A stretch of DNA of 64,000 nt from an uncultured Pseudomonadota bacterium. GTDB lineage: Bacteria; Pseudomonadota; Gammaproteobacteria; Methylococcales; Methylomonadaceae. The stretch is from NCBI GenBank assembly GCA_903918375.1, contig CAIXED010000041.1:1-64000 (forward strand). The letters are read 5' to 3'. Positions 43,599-52,836 of the stretch are shown piece by piece; the first letter of the stretch is position 1; each line of letters starts with the position of its first letter. The position numbers and the translations under genes are program-made. The notes beneath the pieces were generated by a model. It was not told the origin of the DNA and ran no database searches. It worked only from the letters and a program-made list of their open reading frames with translations.

Positions 43599-43901
43599 TT
43601 AAGGTTGACGTAGGCGTTGAATCAGCCAGTGAGTTTCATCGGCAGTTAGAAACGGTTTCCACGGTGGCATTGCCGTGCCAGCGCGACCGTTTTGAATCGC
43701 ATCAAACAATAAGGCGTCGTTTTTATCGGCAATCGCGTCGGGCATTAACGATGGCCCTAGCCCGCCTTTTAAAGGCAGACCGTGGCAAGAGCCACAGTCG
43801 TGTTTAAGCATATTTGCCAGCTCAGCTTGTCTTTGCGGATTCGGTGCATCGGCAAAGACAGGCGTGGTAAAAGCTGACAGTAATAACAGCCAATAGCGCA
43901 T
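43599..43901 (-). CDS. nirC: Small c-type cytochrome, NirC-like
   Basis: The 100-residue protein has a signal peptide and one heme site CGSCH. The following LKGGLGPSLMPDAIADKNDALLFDAIQNGRAGTAMPPW is close to NirC, with Met in TAMPPW as the probable sixth ligand. NirC donates electrons to the cd1 enzyme or acts in its maturation. It lies between another cytochrome and nirF, the expected order. Confidence 0.85.
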   Translation of the reverse strand: MRYWLLLLSAFTTPVFADAPNPQRQAELANMLKHDCGSCHGLPLKGGLGPSLMPDAIADKNDALLFDAIQNGRAGTAMPPWKPFLTADETHWLIQRLRQP

Positions 43902-43905
43902 CAGC

Positions 43906-44211
43906 TTAATGAACGTTGCTGTAGTAGCTGACGATGTCGTTAATATCGCTATCGCTTAAAGAACCGGCGATATTGTTCATTAACTCTGAAACGCGGGTTT
44001 TGTCGCGATATTGCTTTAAGGCGGTTTTTAAGTAGTTAGCATCGCGTCCAGCCAAAGGTGGAAACGGTGAGCCAACGCCAGGTTGTTTCATACCGTGGCA
44101 CTGGGCGCAGACTTCACCGGCTTTGACTTGTCCTGCATAAGGACTCGCCGCTTGGCTGCTAGCAAACGCCAGCAAACCTGCCAACAATACAATCAGTTGA
44201 GTGATCTTCAT
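43906..44211 (-). CDS. Small class I c-type cytochrome, likely electron donor
   Basis: The 101-residue protein has a signal peptide (cleavage near SSQAA) and one heme site CAQCH. GSPFPPLAGRDANYLKTALKQYRDKTRVSELMNNIAGSLSDSDINDIVSYY is the c4/c553-type fold, with a Met in MNNIA as likely ligand. By place it could fill the NirM role of carrying electrons to the cd1 protein. It overlaps the cd1 gene stop by four bases, so the two are made together. Confidence 0.85.
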   Translation of the reverse strand: MKITQLIVLLAGLLAFASSQAASPYAGQVKAGEVCAQCHGMKQPGVGSPFPPLAGRDANYLKTALKQYRDKTRVSELMNNIAGSLSDSDINDIVSYYSNVH

Positions 44212-45782
44212 TTTGATTGTCCTATTTCGTCTGGTGATAAACCACGCGTCATGTATTTAACCCGACCACGCGAGAAAATACCGGCTGGGCTTTCCATCGG
44301 TACTGAGGCGACTTTTTGCAGGGTGATGGAATCATAAACCACCACTTCATCACCGTTGTAACCAGCGCTGATGTAAAGGAATTTGCCATCGGCGCTGTAT
44401 TCAGGGAAGTAAGCGTGACCGCCAACATCCAAGGTTTTAACTACTTCCAAGGTTTTCTTGTCGATTAACTGCACGGTACGTGCGCGGCGGTCTTTGCTGA
44501 TAATATCAACCGCGACATAAGGCGCATTGGCGTGTGCAGCGGGTGATTCGGTGCCGCCAGCGACAGGAATTTGTTTAACCACTTCCATTTTGTCCAAGTC
44601 CCAAACGCTGACCACGGTTTTATCGCAATCACCAAAGTTGGTGCCAAAACCTAAGGTACGACCATCAACCACCACCGCAGAACCACCACCAACGTGTGGC
44701 ACACAACCTGCGTCGAGTTTTTTGATGATTTCACGTTTTTCTAAGTCAATCGCAGCAACGATGTTGTCATCATACGCAGCAATCATTAATTTTTTGCCGC
44801 CATGAGTTAAGAAGGCATCGTGTAAGTGACGACCGACTTTTTCAATCTTGGTGACAGGAAAACCTTCTTTTAAATCAACCACCCAAACTTGACCGGCGTT
44901 TTCCAACGCAATCGCAAAAATATCCGCGTATGGCGTGCCAACTATCATTCCTGAATCAGAGCTGACCATTTTGCCGTCTGGGTCTACGCCTTCTAATTCA
45001 AAGGTTTTTAATGGTTCTAGCGTGTCGGCATTTAAGATCGTTGCGTTGTGCGGAACGAAGGAGCCGGCCATGATGTATTTACCATCGCGGGAAATGCCGA
45101 TACCTGGGCCATTGAAGCCAGTTTTAACACTACGCACCACTTGCATTGAGTACAAATCGACTTTGAAAATTTCAGCGGTGTCGGTTTTGACATAAGCCCA
45201 ACGCGGATTGGCTGGGTTGAATTCGATAATGTGGGCGGCAGTGCCAGTGTGCACTTCGCCAATTTTTTGATGGGTTTTGCTGTTAATGAAAACCGCTTTT
45301 GAACCTTCGCCTCGACCGTATTTACCACGCGCCGCAACGCCGATGATATTGCTCATGTCATCAATGCTGTAGGTCGGTTTGCTTGGTAAAGTGCTTTCGT
45401 CTTTGACATAGACTTTGATCGATTTTTTAGTATCGTCGATAGTCCAAGCTGGGTTAGGTTGTTTTGGGGTGTTTTGTAAATGTTTTAATACGCCGCGAAT
45501 ATCGTCATCGCTAAGTTTGCCGTAGAACGGAGGCATCAAGGTATCAAAGCTACCCGCCAAAACGATAGTACGCATGGCGGTTGGGCTACGGCCTTTTAGG
45601 GTCGCGGAATTCAAGGCTGGGGCTAAATAACCACCTAAATCAGCACCATGACAGCTCGCGCAGTTGTCTTGGTAAACTTGATTCATATCATCTGATTTTG
45701 CTGAGGCAGTTTGCGATGCCAGCAAAAAGGCGATTGAGGTCGCCAAAAGGGATTTATTCAGTCGTTTTATAGTTGTTCTCAT
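44208..45782 (-). CDS. nirS: Cytochrome cd1 protein, nitrite reductase NirS (or NirN paralog)
   Basis: The 524-residue periplasmic protein has a signal peptide, a c-heme domain with CASCH at 41-45 and a likely Met ligand in TLMPPF, and a d1-binding eight-bladed propeller. Three histidines line up with those of cd1 nitrite reductase: His184 in TGTAAHI (proximal d1 ligand), His321 in RHLHDAF and His363 in GCVPHVGG (active-site pair). All would be needed for reduction of nitrite to NO. The protein is shorter than P. aeruginosa NirS (568) and its c domain resembles NirN, the dihydro-heme d1 dehydrogenase, in LGGYLAPAL. I favour NirS because it heads the cluster and no second cd1 gene is present, but NirN remains possible. 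Confidence 0.72.
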   Translation of the reverse strand: MRTTIKRLNKSLLATSIAFLLASQTASAKSDDMNQVYQDNCASCHGADLGGYLAPALNSATLKGRSPTAMRTIVLAGSFDTLMPPFYGKLSDDDIRGVLKHLQNTPKQPNPAWTIDDTKKSIKVYVKDESTLPSKPTYSIDDMSNIIGVAARGKYGRGEGSKAVFINSKTHQKIGEVHTGTAAHIIEFNPANPRWAYVKTDTAEIFKVDLYSMQVVRSVKTGFNGPGIGISRDGKYIMAGSFVPHNATILNADTLEPLKTFELEGVDPDGKMVSSDSGMIVGTPYADIFAIALENAGQVWVVDLKEGFPVTKIEKVGRHLHDAFLTHGGKKLMIAAYDDNIVAAIDLEKREIIKKLDAGCVPHVGGGSAVVVDGRTLGFGTNFGDCDKTVVSVWDLDKMEVVKQIPVAGGTESPAAHANAPYVAVDIISKDRRARTVQLIDKKTLEVVKTLDVGGHAYFPEYSADGKFLYISAGYNGDEVVVYDSITLQKVASVPMESPAGIFSRGRVKYMTRGLSPDEIGQSK

Positions 45783-45951
45783 TTACAGTTCCTGTCATCC
45801 GCAATTAAAAAAATAGCCAACTTTTCACATTAAACCATAAAAGACTTAGGCGGACAGCCCTTGCGCACCAGTATGGCTCAATCTGTGGTTGACTACAGGC
45901 TGAGGAAGATTAAATATTTCGATTCGCTATTAAATCTCTGAAAGCCTTGCC

Positions 45952-45979
45952 TTGTCAACCTTATAAGCAATGTTAAAAT
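45952..45979 (+). promoter_or_regulatory. Candidate sigma-70 promoter of the MarR-type gene
   Basis: TTGTCA (45952-45957) and TAAAAT (45974-45979) are spaced by 16 bases. The -10 is only six bases from the ATG at 45986, so the message would be nearly leaderless if this is used. No FNR-like TTGAT-N4-ATCAA site was seen in the 203-base gap to nirS. Confidence 0.45.
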
Positions 45980-45985
45980 GCCAGC

Positions 45986-46552
45986 ATGGCTGATACAGAT
46001 ATTTACGAACTCATCGAATGCATGACCGCGCTAATTCGTTCGGAAGAACGAAAAAAATGTGCGGAACTGGGCTTGCAAGCCGTTCACTTCCAAGTATTGA
46101 ATTACTTATCGCGTTGTAATAAATACAGTGACACCCCTGCGGCAGTGGCTAATTACTTAGGCATGACCCGCGGCACTGTTTCGCAATCGCTGATTATTTT
46201 GGAAAAAAAAGGCTATCTCGAAAAAAACCAAGACCAAAATGACAAACGCGTTATTCATCTAAAACTACTTGCTGCTGGCGAGGAAGTGCTTAAACAAGCG
46301 CGTTCAACTGATTTGTTTGGTAACGCCACCCAAATTCTAAAAACCGGTTTAAGCAGCGCTCCGGCTAACGTTAATGTGTTTCAAGAAGTGCTAACCGCGC
46401 TGCAAAAAGCCAATCAATCCCAATCATTTGGGGTTTGCAAAACCTGCCGTAATTTCCGCGAAAAGGATAATGGCTATTTTTGTGACTTAACCCAAGAACC
46501 GCTCAGCGTTATCGATAGCCAACAACTCTGTCAGGAACACGCCCCTGTCTAA
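45986..46552 (+). CDS. MarR-family regulator with a four-cysteine C-terminal tail
   Basis: The 188-residue protein has a MarR winged helix ([61 protein letters not shown]), then an extra C-terminal part with Cys151 and Cys154 (CKTC), Cys166 and Cys182. Four cysteines in this spacing could bind zinc or an iron-sulfur cluster, making it a possible sensor of NO, oxygen or metal. It is divergent from the cd1 gene with a shared 203-base control region, so it may regulate the nir cluster. That is inference from position. Confidence 0.85.
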   Translation: MADTDIYELIECMTALIRSEERKKCAELGLQAVHFQVLNYLSRCNKYSDTPAAVANYLGMTRGTVSQSLIILEKKGYLEKNQDQNDKRVIHLKLLAAGEEVLKQARSTDLFGNATQILKTGLSSAPANVNVFQEVLTALQKANQSQSFGVCKTCRNFREKDNGYFCDLTQEPLSVIDSQQLCQEHAPV

Positions 46553-46571
46553 ACTTACTCACACTCAAACT

Positions 46572-47576
46572 ATGCCGATTGCTCGAATTGCTTTAACCCC
46601 CGGTGAGCCAGCGGGCATAGGCCCTGATTTAACCGTCCAGCTTGCTCAATTTGCTCACCCTTGCCAACTGGTAGCGGTAGCCGATCCTGATTTATTACAA
46701 CAACGCGCCGAATTATTAGGCTTGCCGCTCAAGATTCAATTATTTGACGCCTCACAACCCGCCATCGCTCATCAAGCCGGTTGCTTACAAGTATTACCGG
46801 TCGCGTTGGCAAAAAGCAGCGTCTGTGGTCAGCTCGATAAAGCCAATAGCCCTTATGTTTTGGAAACCATCCGTTTAGCCAGCCAAGGCTGTGTTGATGG
46901 TTTATTTGCGGCGATGGTGACTGCACCAGTGCATAAAGGTGTAATTAATGATGCAGGGATTCCATTTAGCGGCCATACCGAATTTATCGCTGAAATTTGC
47001 GGCGGCACACCGGTAATGATGCTGGCAACACCGGGCTTGCGGGTCGCGCTAGTCACTACTCATTTACCGCTTTCACAAGTCAGCGCCGCCATTACACCTG
47101 AGTTGCTTAGCGACATTATTCAGTTACTGAATCAAGATTTAAGCCAACGTTTTGGGATTGCTGAACCGCATATTCTGGTTTGCGGCCTAAATCCTCATGC
47201 CGGTGAAAATGGTCATTTAGGACGAGAAGAACTGGAGGTTATTGAGCCAACTTTGGATAAATTGCGCTCAACCGGCATTAAGCTGCAAGGCCCCTTACCT
47301 GCTGACACTTTATTCACTCCCAAGTATTTGGAAAAAGCCGATGCCGTGTTGGCGATGTATCACGACCAAGGCTTGCCGGTGCTGAAATACAAAGGCTTTG
47401 GCCAAGCGGTTAACATCACGCTAGGCTTGCCGATTATCCGTACTTCGGTTGACCACGGCACCGCATTAGAACTGGCTGGTACCGGCCAAGCCAATCTTGG
47501 CAGTTTGCAATTTGCATTAAAAACCGCGATGGATATGCTGCCAAGCGACTACAATCCGCACTCGCTCACACTTTAA
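46572..47576 (+). CDS. pdxA: 4-hydroxythreonine-4-phosphate dehydrogenase
   Basis: PdxA oxidises 4-phosphohydroxy-L-threonine in pyridoxal phosphate synthesis. The 334-residue protein has [19 protein letters not shown] at the start, [22 protein letters not shown] with metal-binding His, [15 protein letters not shown], and [37 protein letters not shown] at the end; the metal-binding histidines are all present. ksgA follows nine bases after, the usual pdxA-ksgA pair. Confidence 0.96.
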   Translation: MPIARIALTPGEPAGIGPDLTVQLAQFAHPCQLVAVADPDLLQQRAELLGLPLKIQLFDASQPAIAHQAGCLQVLPVALAKSSVCGQLDKANSPYVLETIRLASQGCVDGLFAAMVTAPVHKGVINDAGIPFSGHTEFIAEICGGTPVMMLATPGLRVALVTTHLPLSQVSAAITPELLSDIIQLLNQDLSQRFGIAEPHILVCGLNPHAGENGHLGREELEVIEPTLDKLRSTGIKLQGPLPADTLFTPKYLEKADAVLAMYHDQGLPVLKYKGFGQAVNITLGLPIIRTSVDHGTALELAGTGQANLGSLQFALKTAMDMLPSDYNPHSLTL

Positions 47577-47585
47577 ATCATCACC

Positions 47586-48368
47586 ATGACCCATCAAGCC
47601 CGCAAACGCTTCGGCCAAAATTTTCTTCAAGACCACAGCATTATTTACAACATTCTGGCCCACGCCAACCTAGCCGCTGATCAACATTGGGTGGAAATTG
47701 GCCCCGGTTTGGGCGCGTTGACCAAGCCTTTGCTTGATGCGGGGGTTACGCTGGATGTGGTGGAGCTAGACCGCGATTTAGTCCACTTGTTGAGCAAGCA
47801 GTTTGCCAGATACGACAAATTAACTATCCACAGCGCCGATGCTTTGAAATTTGATTTCACCGCCTTGGCTGCCAACCAAGAAAAGCTGCGAGTGATCGGC
47901 AATTTGCCTTACAACATTTCCACGCCGCTGATGTTTCATCTACTTGAAAACTCAAACAGCATTGAAGACATGCACTTTATGCTGCAAAAAGAAGTGGTGG
48001 ATAGAATCTGTGCCGAACCGGGTTCGAAAAAATACGGTCGTTTGAGCGTGATGATGCAATATTTCTGCGATACCGAATGGCTATTTGATGTACCACCGGA
48101 AAGTTTTGATCCAATTCCGAAAGTGATGTCAGCAATTGTCAAGCTGACGCCTCATACACAGCCACGGGTTGCTATTAGAGACCTAGCCAGCTTTAATCAT
48201 TTAGTCACCCAAGCTTTCTCGCAACGCCGTAAAACCATTCGTAATTCGTTAAGAGAGTTGGTCAGCGAACACCAAATGCAAGAGCTAGGCATTGATCCCA
48301 ATGCCCGCGCTGAAACCTTAAGTTTGGCGCAATTTGCTTTGCTGAATCTCAATGCTAAGCAAGGCTGA
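47586..48368 (+). CDS. rsmA: 16S rRNA dimethyladenosine transferase RsmA/KsgA
   Basis: This enzyme dimethylates A1518 and A1519 of 16S rRNA and acts as a late 30S checkpoint. The 260-residue protein has the opening RKRFGQNFLQD, SAM loop VEIGPGLGALTKPLL, the catalytic NLPYNISTPLMF and the C-terminal QAFSQRRKTIRNSLREL. It follows pdxA closely. apaG is not next to it. Confidence 0.97.
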   Translation: MTHQARKRFGQNFLQDHSIIYNILAHANLAADQHWVEIGPGLGALTKPLLDAGVTLDVVELDRDLVHLLSKQFARYDKLTIHSADALKFDFTALAANQEKLRVIGNLPYNISTPLMFHLLENSNSIEDMHFMLQKEVVDRICAEPGSKKYGRLSVMMQYFCDTEWLFDVPPESFDPIPKVMSAIVKLTPHTQPRVAIRDLASFNHLVTQAFSQRRKTIRNSLRELVSEHQMQELGIDPNARAETLSLAQFALLNLNAKQG

Positions 48369-48428
48369 TTAGACAAATTCTGTTGCTATCCTATAGTTGA
48401 GGCGTTATTAACTAATGACACGCCTCCT

Positions 48429-50123
48429 ATGGACACCTACAACAACGCCCTCGCCAAATGCTTAGTCAATCGTGGCTTGCTAACCGAACCCAGCGTTAGC
48501 AGTTATAGCCAAGCCGCTGAACACAATCAGCAATCGCTATCGGCCTATCTCGATGCGGAAAATATTCTCAGCCTCAAAACCCTCACCGAAATCATTGCCA
48601 ACGAATTTGGAATTGGCTTTCTGGATTTAGACAGCGTTGATTTAAACCAACTACCACTACAACTACTTCCGCCGAAACTGATACTCGAACATCGAGTTTT
48701 ACCGATTGAACAACACGCTAAACGCCTCGTAATCGCCATCGCCGACCCAACCCAGAGTCGGGTGATTGATGAAATCAAATTCCATAGCCGTCTGAATGTT
48801 GAACCGATGCTAGTTGAAGAACACAAGCTGATTAAAGCCATTGACTATTTATTAGCCCCGAATGACTCGGCAATCAACGATTTACTGAGCCGCGACTTAG
48901 ATCAGATTTCAAACTTTAGTAGCGACGAAAACCTTAATCGCGAAACCAATGTTGAGATTGATGATGCGCCGATTGTGCGGTTTGTGAATAAAATCTTGCT
49001 GGATTCGATCAAACTTGGCGTTTCCGATATCCACATCGAACCGTTTGAAAACCAATGCCGAATCCGCTTTCGCCATGACGGGATTTTATCGGCGGTTAGC
49101 AATCCGCCCATTAACATCGCCAACCGGATTATTTCCCGAATTAAAGTCATGGCGAAAATGGATATTGCCGAGCGGCGTATCCCACAAGATGGCCGGATTA
49201 AACTGTCATTATCGAAAACCCAAGCCATCGATTTTCGCGTCAACACCTGCCCTACTTTATTTGGTGAAAAAGTAGTGCTACGGATTTTAGATCCGAATAG
49301 CGCCCAGCTTGGCATTGAAAAACTCGGTCTGGAGCCGATACAACAACAGCATTTTTTAAACGCGATTCATAAACCTTATGGCATGGTGTTAGTCACGGGG
49401 CCAACGGGCAGTGGCAAAACCGTCACCCTGTATTCTGGACTGAACATTTTGAATAGCATTGAACGCAATATTTCTACCGCCGAAAATCCGGTCGAAATTA
49501 GCGTTGAAGGGATTAATCAAGTTAACGTCAACCCCAAAGCCGGCTTGACCTTTGCCGAAGCGCTAAGAGCATTTTTGCGCCAAGACCCTGACATCATTAT
49601 GGTCGGTGAAATTCGCGACTTAGAAACTGCCAATATTGCGATTAAAGCCGCTCAAACCGGTCATTTAGTGTTATCGACACTGCATACCAACGATGCCCCA
49701 CAAACCATTAACCGCCTGCTGCAAATGGGCATCGAGGCTTTTAATATCGCTTCATCAATCAATCTGATTGTCGCGCAACGCTTAGCCAGACGTTTATGCG
49801 GGTTCTGTAAACAAGTGGCTAACTATCCTGATGCTGTCTGGCTCAAAGCGGGGTTTAGTCAATCTGAAATCGGTCAAATCAATTTGTACCAAGCACATGG
49901 TTGTGAACATTGCAATCACGGCTACAAAGGTCGGATCGGGATTTATCAGGTGTTACCGATTAGCGAAGCGATGCGCGGCTTAATTCTCAACGGTGGCAAT
50001 GCGTTGGCGATGGCCGAGCAAGCTAAACGTGAAGGCATAGCGGATTTACGCAGTGCAGGATTGCTAAAGGTACGGCAAGGCATTACCTCGTTAGCTGAAA
50101 TTGATCGTGTCACGCAGGAGTAA
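48429..50123 (+). CDS. pilB: Type IV pilus assembly ATPase PilB
   Basis: PilB powers pilus extension. The 564-residue protein has an N-terminal MshE-type domain, Walker A GPTGSGKT at 324-331, the Asp box EIRDLETANIAIKAAQTGHLVLSTLHTNDA, and a C-terminal four-Cys zinc site (LCGFCKQ and CEHCNHG). It is first of the pilBCD-coaE-zapD-yacG row with tight spacing; pilA is not next to it. The stop overlaps the pilC start as TAATG. Confidence 0.95.
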   Translation: MDTYNNALAKCLVNRGLLTEPSVSSYSQAAEHNQQSLSAYLDAENILSLKTLTEIIANEFGIGFLDLDSVDLNQLPLQLLPPKLILEHRVLPIEQHAKRLVIAIADPTQSRVIDEIKFHSRLNVEPMLVEEHKLIKAIDYLLAPNDSAINDLLSRDLDQISNFSSDENLNRETNVEIDDAPIVRFVNKILLDSIKLGVSDIHIEPFENQCRIRFRHDGILSAVSNPPINIANRIISRIKVMAKMDIAERRIPQDGRIKLSLSKTQAIDFRVNTCPTLFGEKVVLRILDPNSAQLGIEKLGLEPIQQQHFLNAIHKPYGMVLVTGPTGSGKTVTLYSGLNILNSIERNISTAENPVEISVEGINQVNVNPKAGLTFAEALRAFLRQDPDIIMVGEIRDLETANIAIKAAQTGHLVLSTLHTNDAPQTINRLLQMGIEAFNIASSINLIVAQRLARRLCGFCKQVANYPDAVWLKAGFSQSEIGQINLYQAHGCEHCNHGYKGRIGIYQVLPISEAMRGLILNGGNALAMAEQAKREGIADLRSAGLLKVRQGITSLAEIDRVTQE

Positions 50124-51343
50124 TGATGACCCCATCAGAAGCAAGTATTGATTATCTCTGGTCAGGGATTGATAAACACCAGCAACGTAGCCAAGGTTTG
50201 ATTAGCGCCAAAAACCCTTATTTAGCCCGTGCTGAATTAAAACGACTAGGGATTATCGTCACCCAAATTAAACCCAAACCAAAATCATGGCTGAGCAGAT
50301 CACAATCGATCAGCCGCAACGATATTGCCGTGTTTGCCCGACAACTGGCAACCATGTTGGCAGCTGGCGTGCCTTTAGTACAAGCATTTGCGATCATCAG
50401 CCTCAGCCAACGCAATCCAGCAATGGCAAAACTATTACTGCTGATTAAAACCGATATTGAAGGCGGAGAGTCATTAGCCCAGGCTTTAGCCAAGCAGCCA
50501 CGCTACTTTGATACGCTGTTCTGTCATTTAGTCGCAGCAGGTGAACAAGCCGGTGTTTTGGATAATTTGTTGGATAACATCGCCAGTTATCTGGAAAAAA
50601 TCGAAGCGATTAAACACAAAGTTAAAAAAGCACTTAGCTACCCAGTTTCGGTGTTAGTGGTATCATTAATTGTGACCATGATTTTGCTGATTTTCGTGGT
50701 GCCTGTGTTTCAAGATCTATTCCAAAGCTTTGGTGCTGATTTACCGCTGTTTACAAAATGGGTAATTGCCTTATCAATGGCGATACAATCGCAATGTTGG
50801 TTAATAGTCAGTTTATTGATCGGGCTCATTTATGGCTTTATTTATTTCAAAAGGCATTCAGTTGCCTTCAATCAACGCTTTGATCGACTATTATTAAAAT
50901 TACCTGTATTCGGCAGGCTTTTAGAAAAAGCAGCCATTGCGCGTTTCGCTAGAACCTTAGGGACTATTTGTACGGCAGGAGTACCGCTAGTGGATGGTTT
51001 AATTTCGGTCGCTGGGGCTTGTGGTAATCTAGTTTATTACAATGCCGTGTTAAAAATTCGCGAACAGGTTGCCACTGGGCTACCCTTGCAGTTTGCGATG
51101 TTAGAAAGCGGATTATTTCCTAATTTGCTGATTCAAATGGTAGCGATTGGTGAAGCATCCGGAACGCTTGATAATATGCTGATTAAAGTTGCTAGTTATT
51201 ACGAAGCCGAAGTCGATCATTTGTTGGATCATTTAAGCAGCCTGATTGAACCAATGATTATGGTGATACTAGGGATTTTAGTCGGTGGGTTGATCGTTGC
51301 TATGTATCTACCTATTTTTAAACTCGGAACCGTGGTTGGTTAA
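50123..51343 (+). CDS. pilC: Type IV pilus inner-membrane platform protein PilC
   Basis: The 406-residue protein is a GspF-family platform with two repeated GspF domains. The first has FARQLATMLAAGVPLVQAFAIISLSQRNPAM and the second FARTLGTICTAGVPLVDGLISVAG; VAIGEASGTLDNMLIKVASYYEAEVD precedes the last membrane segment. Three membrane segments are visible. It works with PilB and PilD made from the same operon. Confidence 0.95.
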   Translation: MMTPSEASIDYLWSGIDKHQQRSQGLISAKNPYLARAELKRLGIIVTQIKPKPKSWLSRSQSISRNDIAVFARQLATMLAAGVPLVQAFAIISLSQRNPAMAKLLLLIKTDIEGGESLAQALAKQPRYFDTLFCHLVAAGEQAGVLDNLLDNIASYLEKIEAIKHKVKKALSYPVSVLVVSLIVTMILLIFVVPVFQDLFQSFGADLPLFTKWVIALSMAIQSQCWLIVSLLIGLIYGFIYFKRHSVAFNQRFDRLLLKLPVFGRLLEKAAIARFARTLGTICTAGVPLVDGLISVAGACGNLVYYNAVLKIREQVATGLPLQFAMLESGLFPNLLIQMVAIGEASGTLDNMLIKVASYYEAEVDHLLDHLSSLIEPMIMVILGILVGGLIVAMYLPIFKLGTVVG

Positions 51344-51357
51344 GTCGCTTACTATCT

Positions 51358-52224
51358 ATGTTGCTCGAAACCTTACAAAACTCGCCAGCCATACTGATTA
51401 GCATCGTATTTGTAATTGGCGTACTGATTGGTAGCTTTTTAAATCTAGTGATTTATCGCTTACCAATAATGATGCAGCGCCAGTGGCGACAGGAGTGTCA
51501 AAGTTTTCTTGAATTACCGCTGACTGACGCTGATCAACGCTTTAACTTAGCCCTACCTGCTTCGCATTGCCCGCATTGCAAAAAACCTATCAAAGCTTAT
51601 GATAATATTCCACTCATTAGTTTTTGCCTGTTAGCGGGTAAATGTCGGCATTGCCAGTCCGCAATTTCAATGCGTTATCCTTTGATTGAGCTGTTTACAG
51701 GATTATGTTCTGCCTTAATTGCTTGGCGATTTGGTTTTAGTGTTGCCATGTGGTTCGCTTTGCTCCTGACCTGGTGCTTAATCGCGCAAAGCTTTATCGA
51801 TATTGATCATAAGCTATTAGCCGATTCAATTAGCTTGCCCATGCTGTGGCTGGGTTTGCTGTTGAGTGTTTTTTCGATTTACACCAATAGCCATGACAGC
51901 ATTATTGGTGCTATAGGTGGTTATTTGAGTTTATGGGGTGTTTACCAGTTATTTAAACTCGCAACTGGCAAAGACGGTATGGGCTATGGCGATTTCAAAT
52001 TACTAGCAATGCTGGGCGCATGGCTAGGTTGGCAATATTTACCACTGATTATTTTGTTATCTTCAGTGGTTGGTGCTGTGATTGCTGTTAGCATGGTCGT
52101 ATCCAAAAAATGCGAACTCAACCAAGCAATACCTTTTGGCCCCTATCTTGCTGCTGCCGGTTGGTTGGCGCTAATCTGGGGCGCAGAGCTCAATCAACTT
52201 TATCTCAATCTAATTGCAATTTAA
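51358..52224 (+). CDS. pilD: Prepilin peptidase/N-methyltransferase PilD
   Basis: PilD cleaves and methylates type IV prepilins and type II pseudopilins. The 288-residue membrane protein has GSFLNLVIYRLPIMM, a cytoplasmic zinc finger (CPHCKKPI and CRHC), and the two catalytic aspartates in FIDIDHKLLADSI and GMGYGDFKLLAMLGAWLGW. All needed motifs are intact. Confidence 0.96.
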   Translation: MLLETLQNSPAILISIVFVIGVLIGSFLNLVIYRLPIMMQRQWRQECQSFLELPLTDADQRFNLALPASHCPHCKKPIKAYDNIPLISFCLLAGKCRHCQSAISMRYPLIELFTGLCSALIAWRFGFSVAMWFALLLTWCLIAQSFIDIDHKLLADSISLPMLWLGLLLSVFSIYTNSHDSIIGAIGGYLSLWGVYQLFKLATGKDGMGYGDFKLLAMLGAWLGWQYLPLIILLSSVVGAVIAVSMVVSKKCELNQAIPFGPYLAAAGWLALIWGAELNQLYLNLIAI

Positions 52225-52227
52225 ATC

Positions 52228-52824
52228 ATGCTAAAAATCGGTTTAACAGGGGGAATTGGTAGCGGCAAATCGACCGTGTGTCGATTATTTTCTGAATTCG
52301 GTGCACCTATCATTGATGCCGACATTATCGCTAGGCAATTAGTTGAACCTAATTCATCAGCGCTAAAAAAATTAGTCAGTCAGTTTGGAAAAAAAATTCT
52401 TAATCCCGATCAATCATTGAATAGGGCTTATCTGCGTGATTTGGTATTTAGCGATAAAACCCAAAAAGCCCAATTAGATCAAATCATGCACCCGTTAATT
52501 TATGATGAGATTGAAAAACAGATTCAGGAATTGGACTGTAAATATTGCATTATTGCTATTCCCTTATTATTAGAAACTCAACAGATGCAACGTGTTGATA
52601 GAATAGCCGTTGTTGACTGCAATGCTGATACCCAATTGTTAAGGGTTGTTAGTAGAGATCACTTAAAACCTGAGCAAGTTGTAAGCATCATCGCCAGCCA
52701 AATGCCACGCCAACAGCGTTTAAGCTTTGCTGATGATGTCATCGATAATTCCGGTTCGTCCGCGCAACTTGCAGAACAGGTTAAAAGATTGCACAATTCC
52801 TATAATTTATTAGCCACTTGTTAG
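52228..52824 (+). CDS. coaE: Dephospho-CoA kinase
   Basis: CoaE makes the last step of coenzyme A synthesis. The 198-residue protein has the P-loop LTGGIGSGKST at 6-16, IIDADIIARQLVEP, and IPLLLE with VDCNADTQLLRVVSRD. It starts three bases after pilD, the common gammaproteobacterial neighbour. Confidence 0.96.
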   Translation: MLKIGLTGGIGSGKSTVCRLFSEFGAPIIDADIIARQLVEPNSSALKKLVSQFGKKILNPDQSLNRAYLRDLVFSDKTQKAQLDQIMHPLIYDEIEKQIQELDCKYCIIAIPLLLETQQMQRVDRIAVVDCNADTQLLRVVSRDHLKPEQVVSIIASQMPRQQRLSFADDVIDNSGSSAQLAEQVKRLHNSYNLLATC

Positions 52825-52836
52825 GACTTCATAGGC

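Noticed and set aside
45783-45985. FNR/ANR-type site between the cd1 gene and the MarR gene
   Set aside because: TTGAC and CTCAA words are present but not in a TTGAT-N4-ATCAA arrangement.
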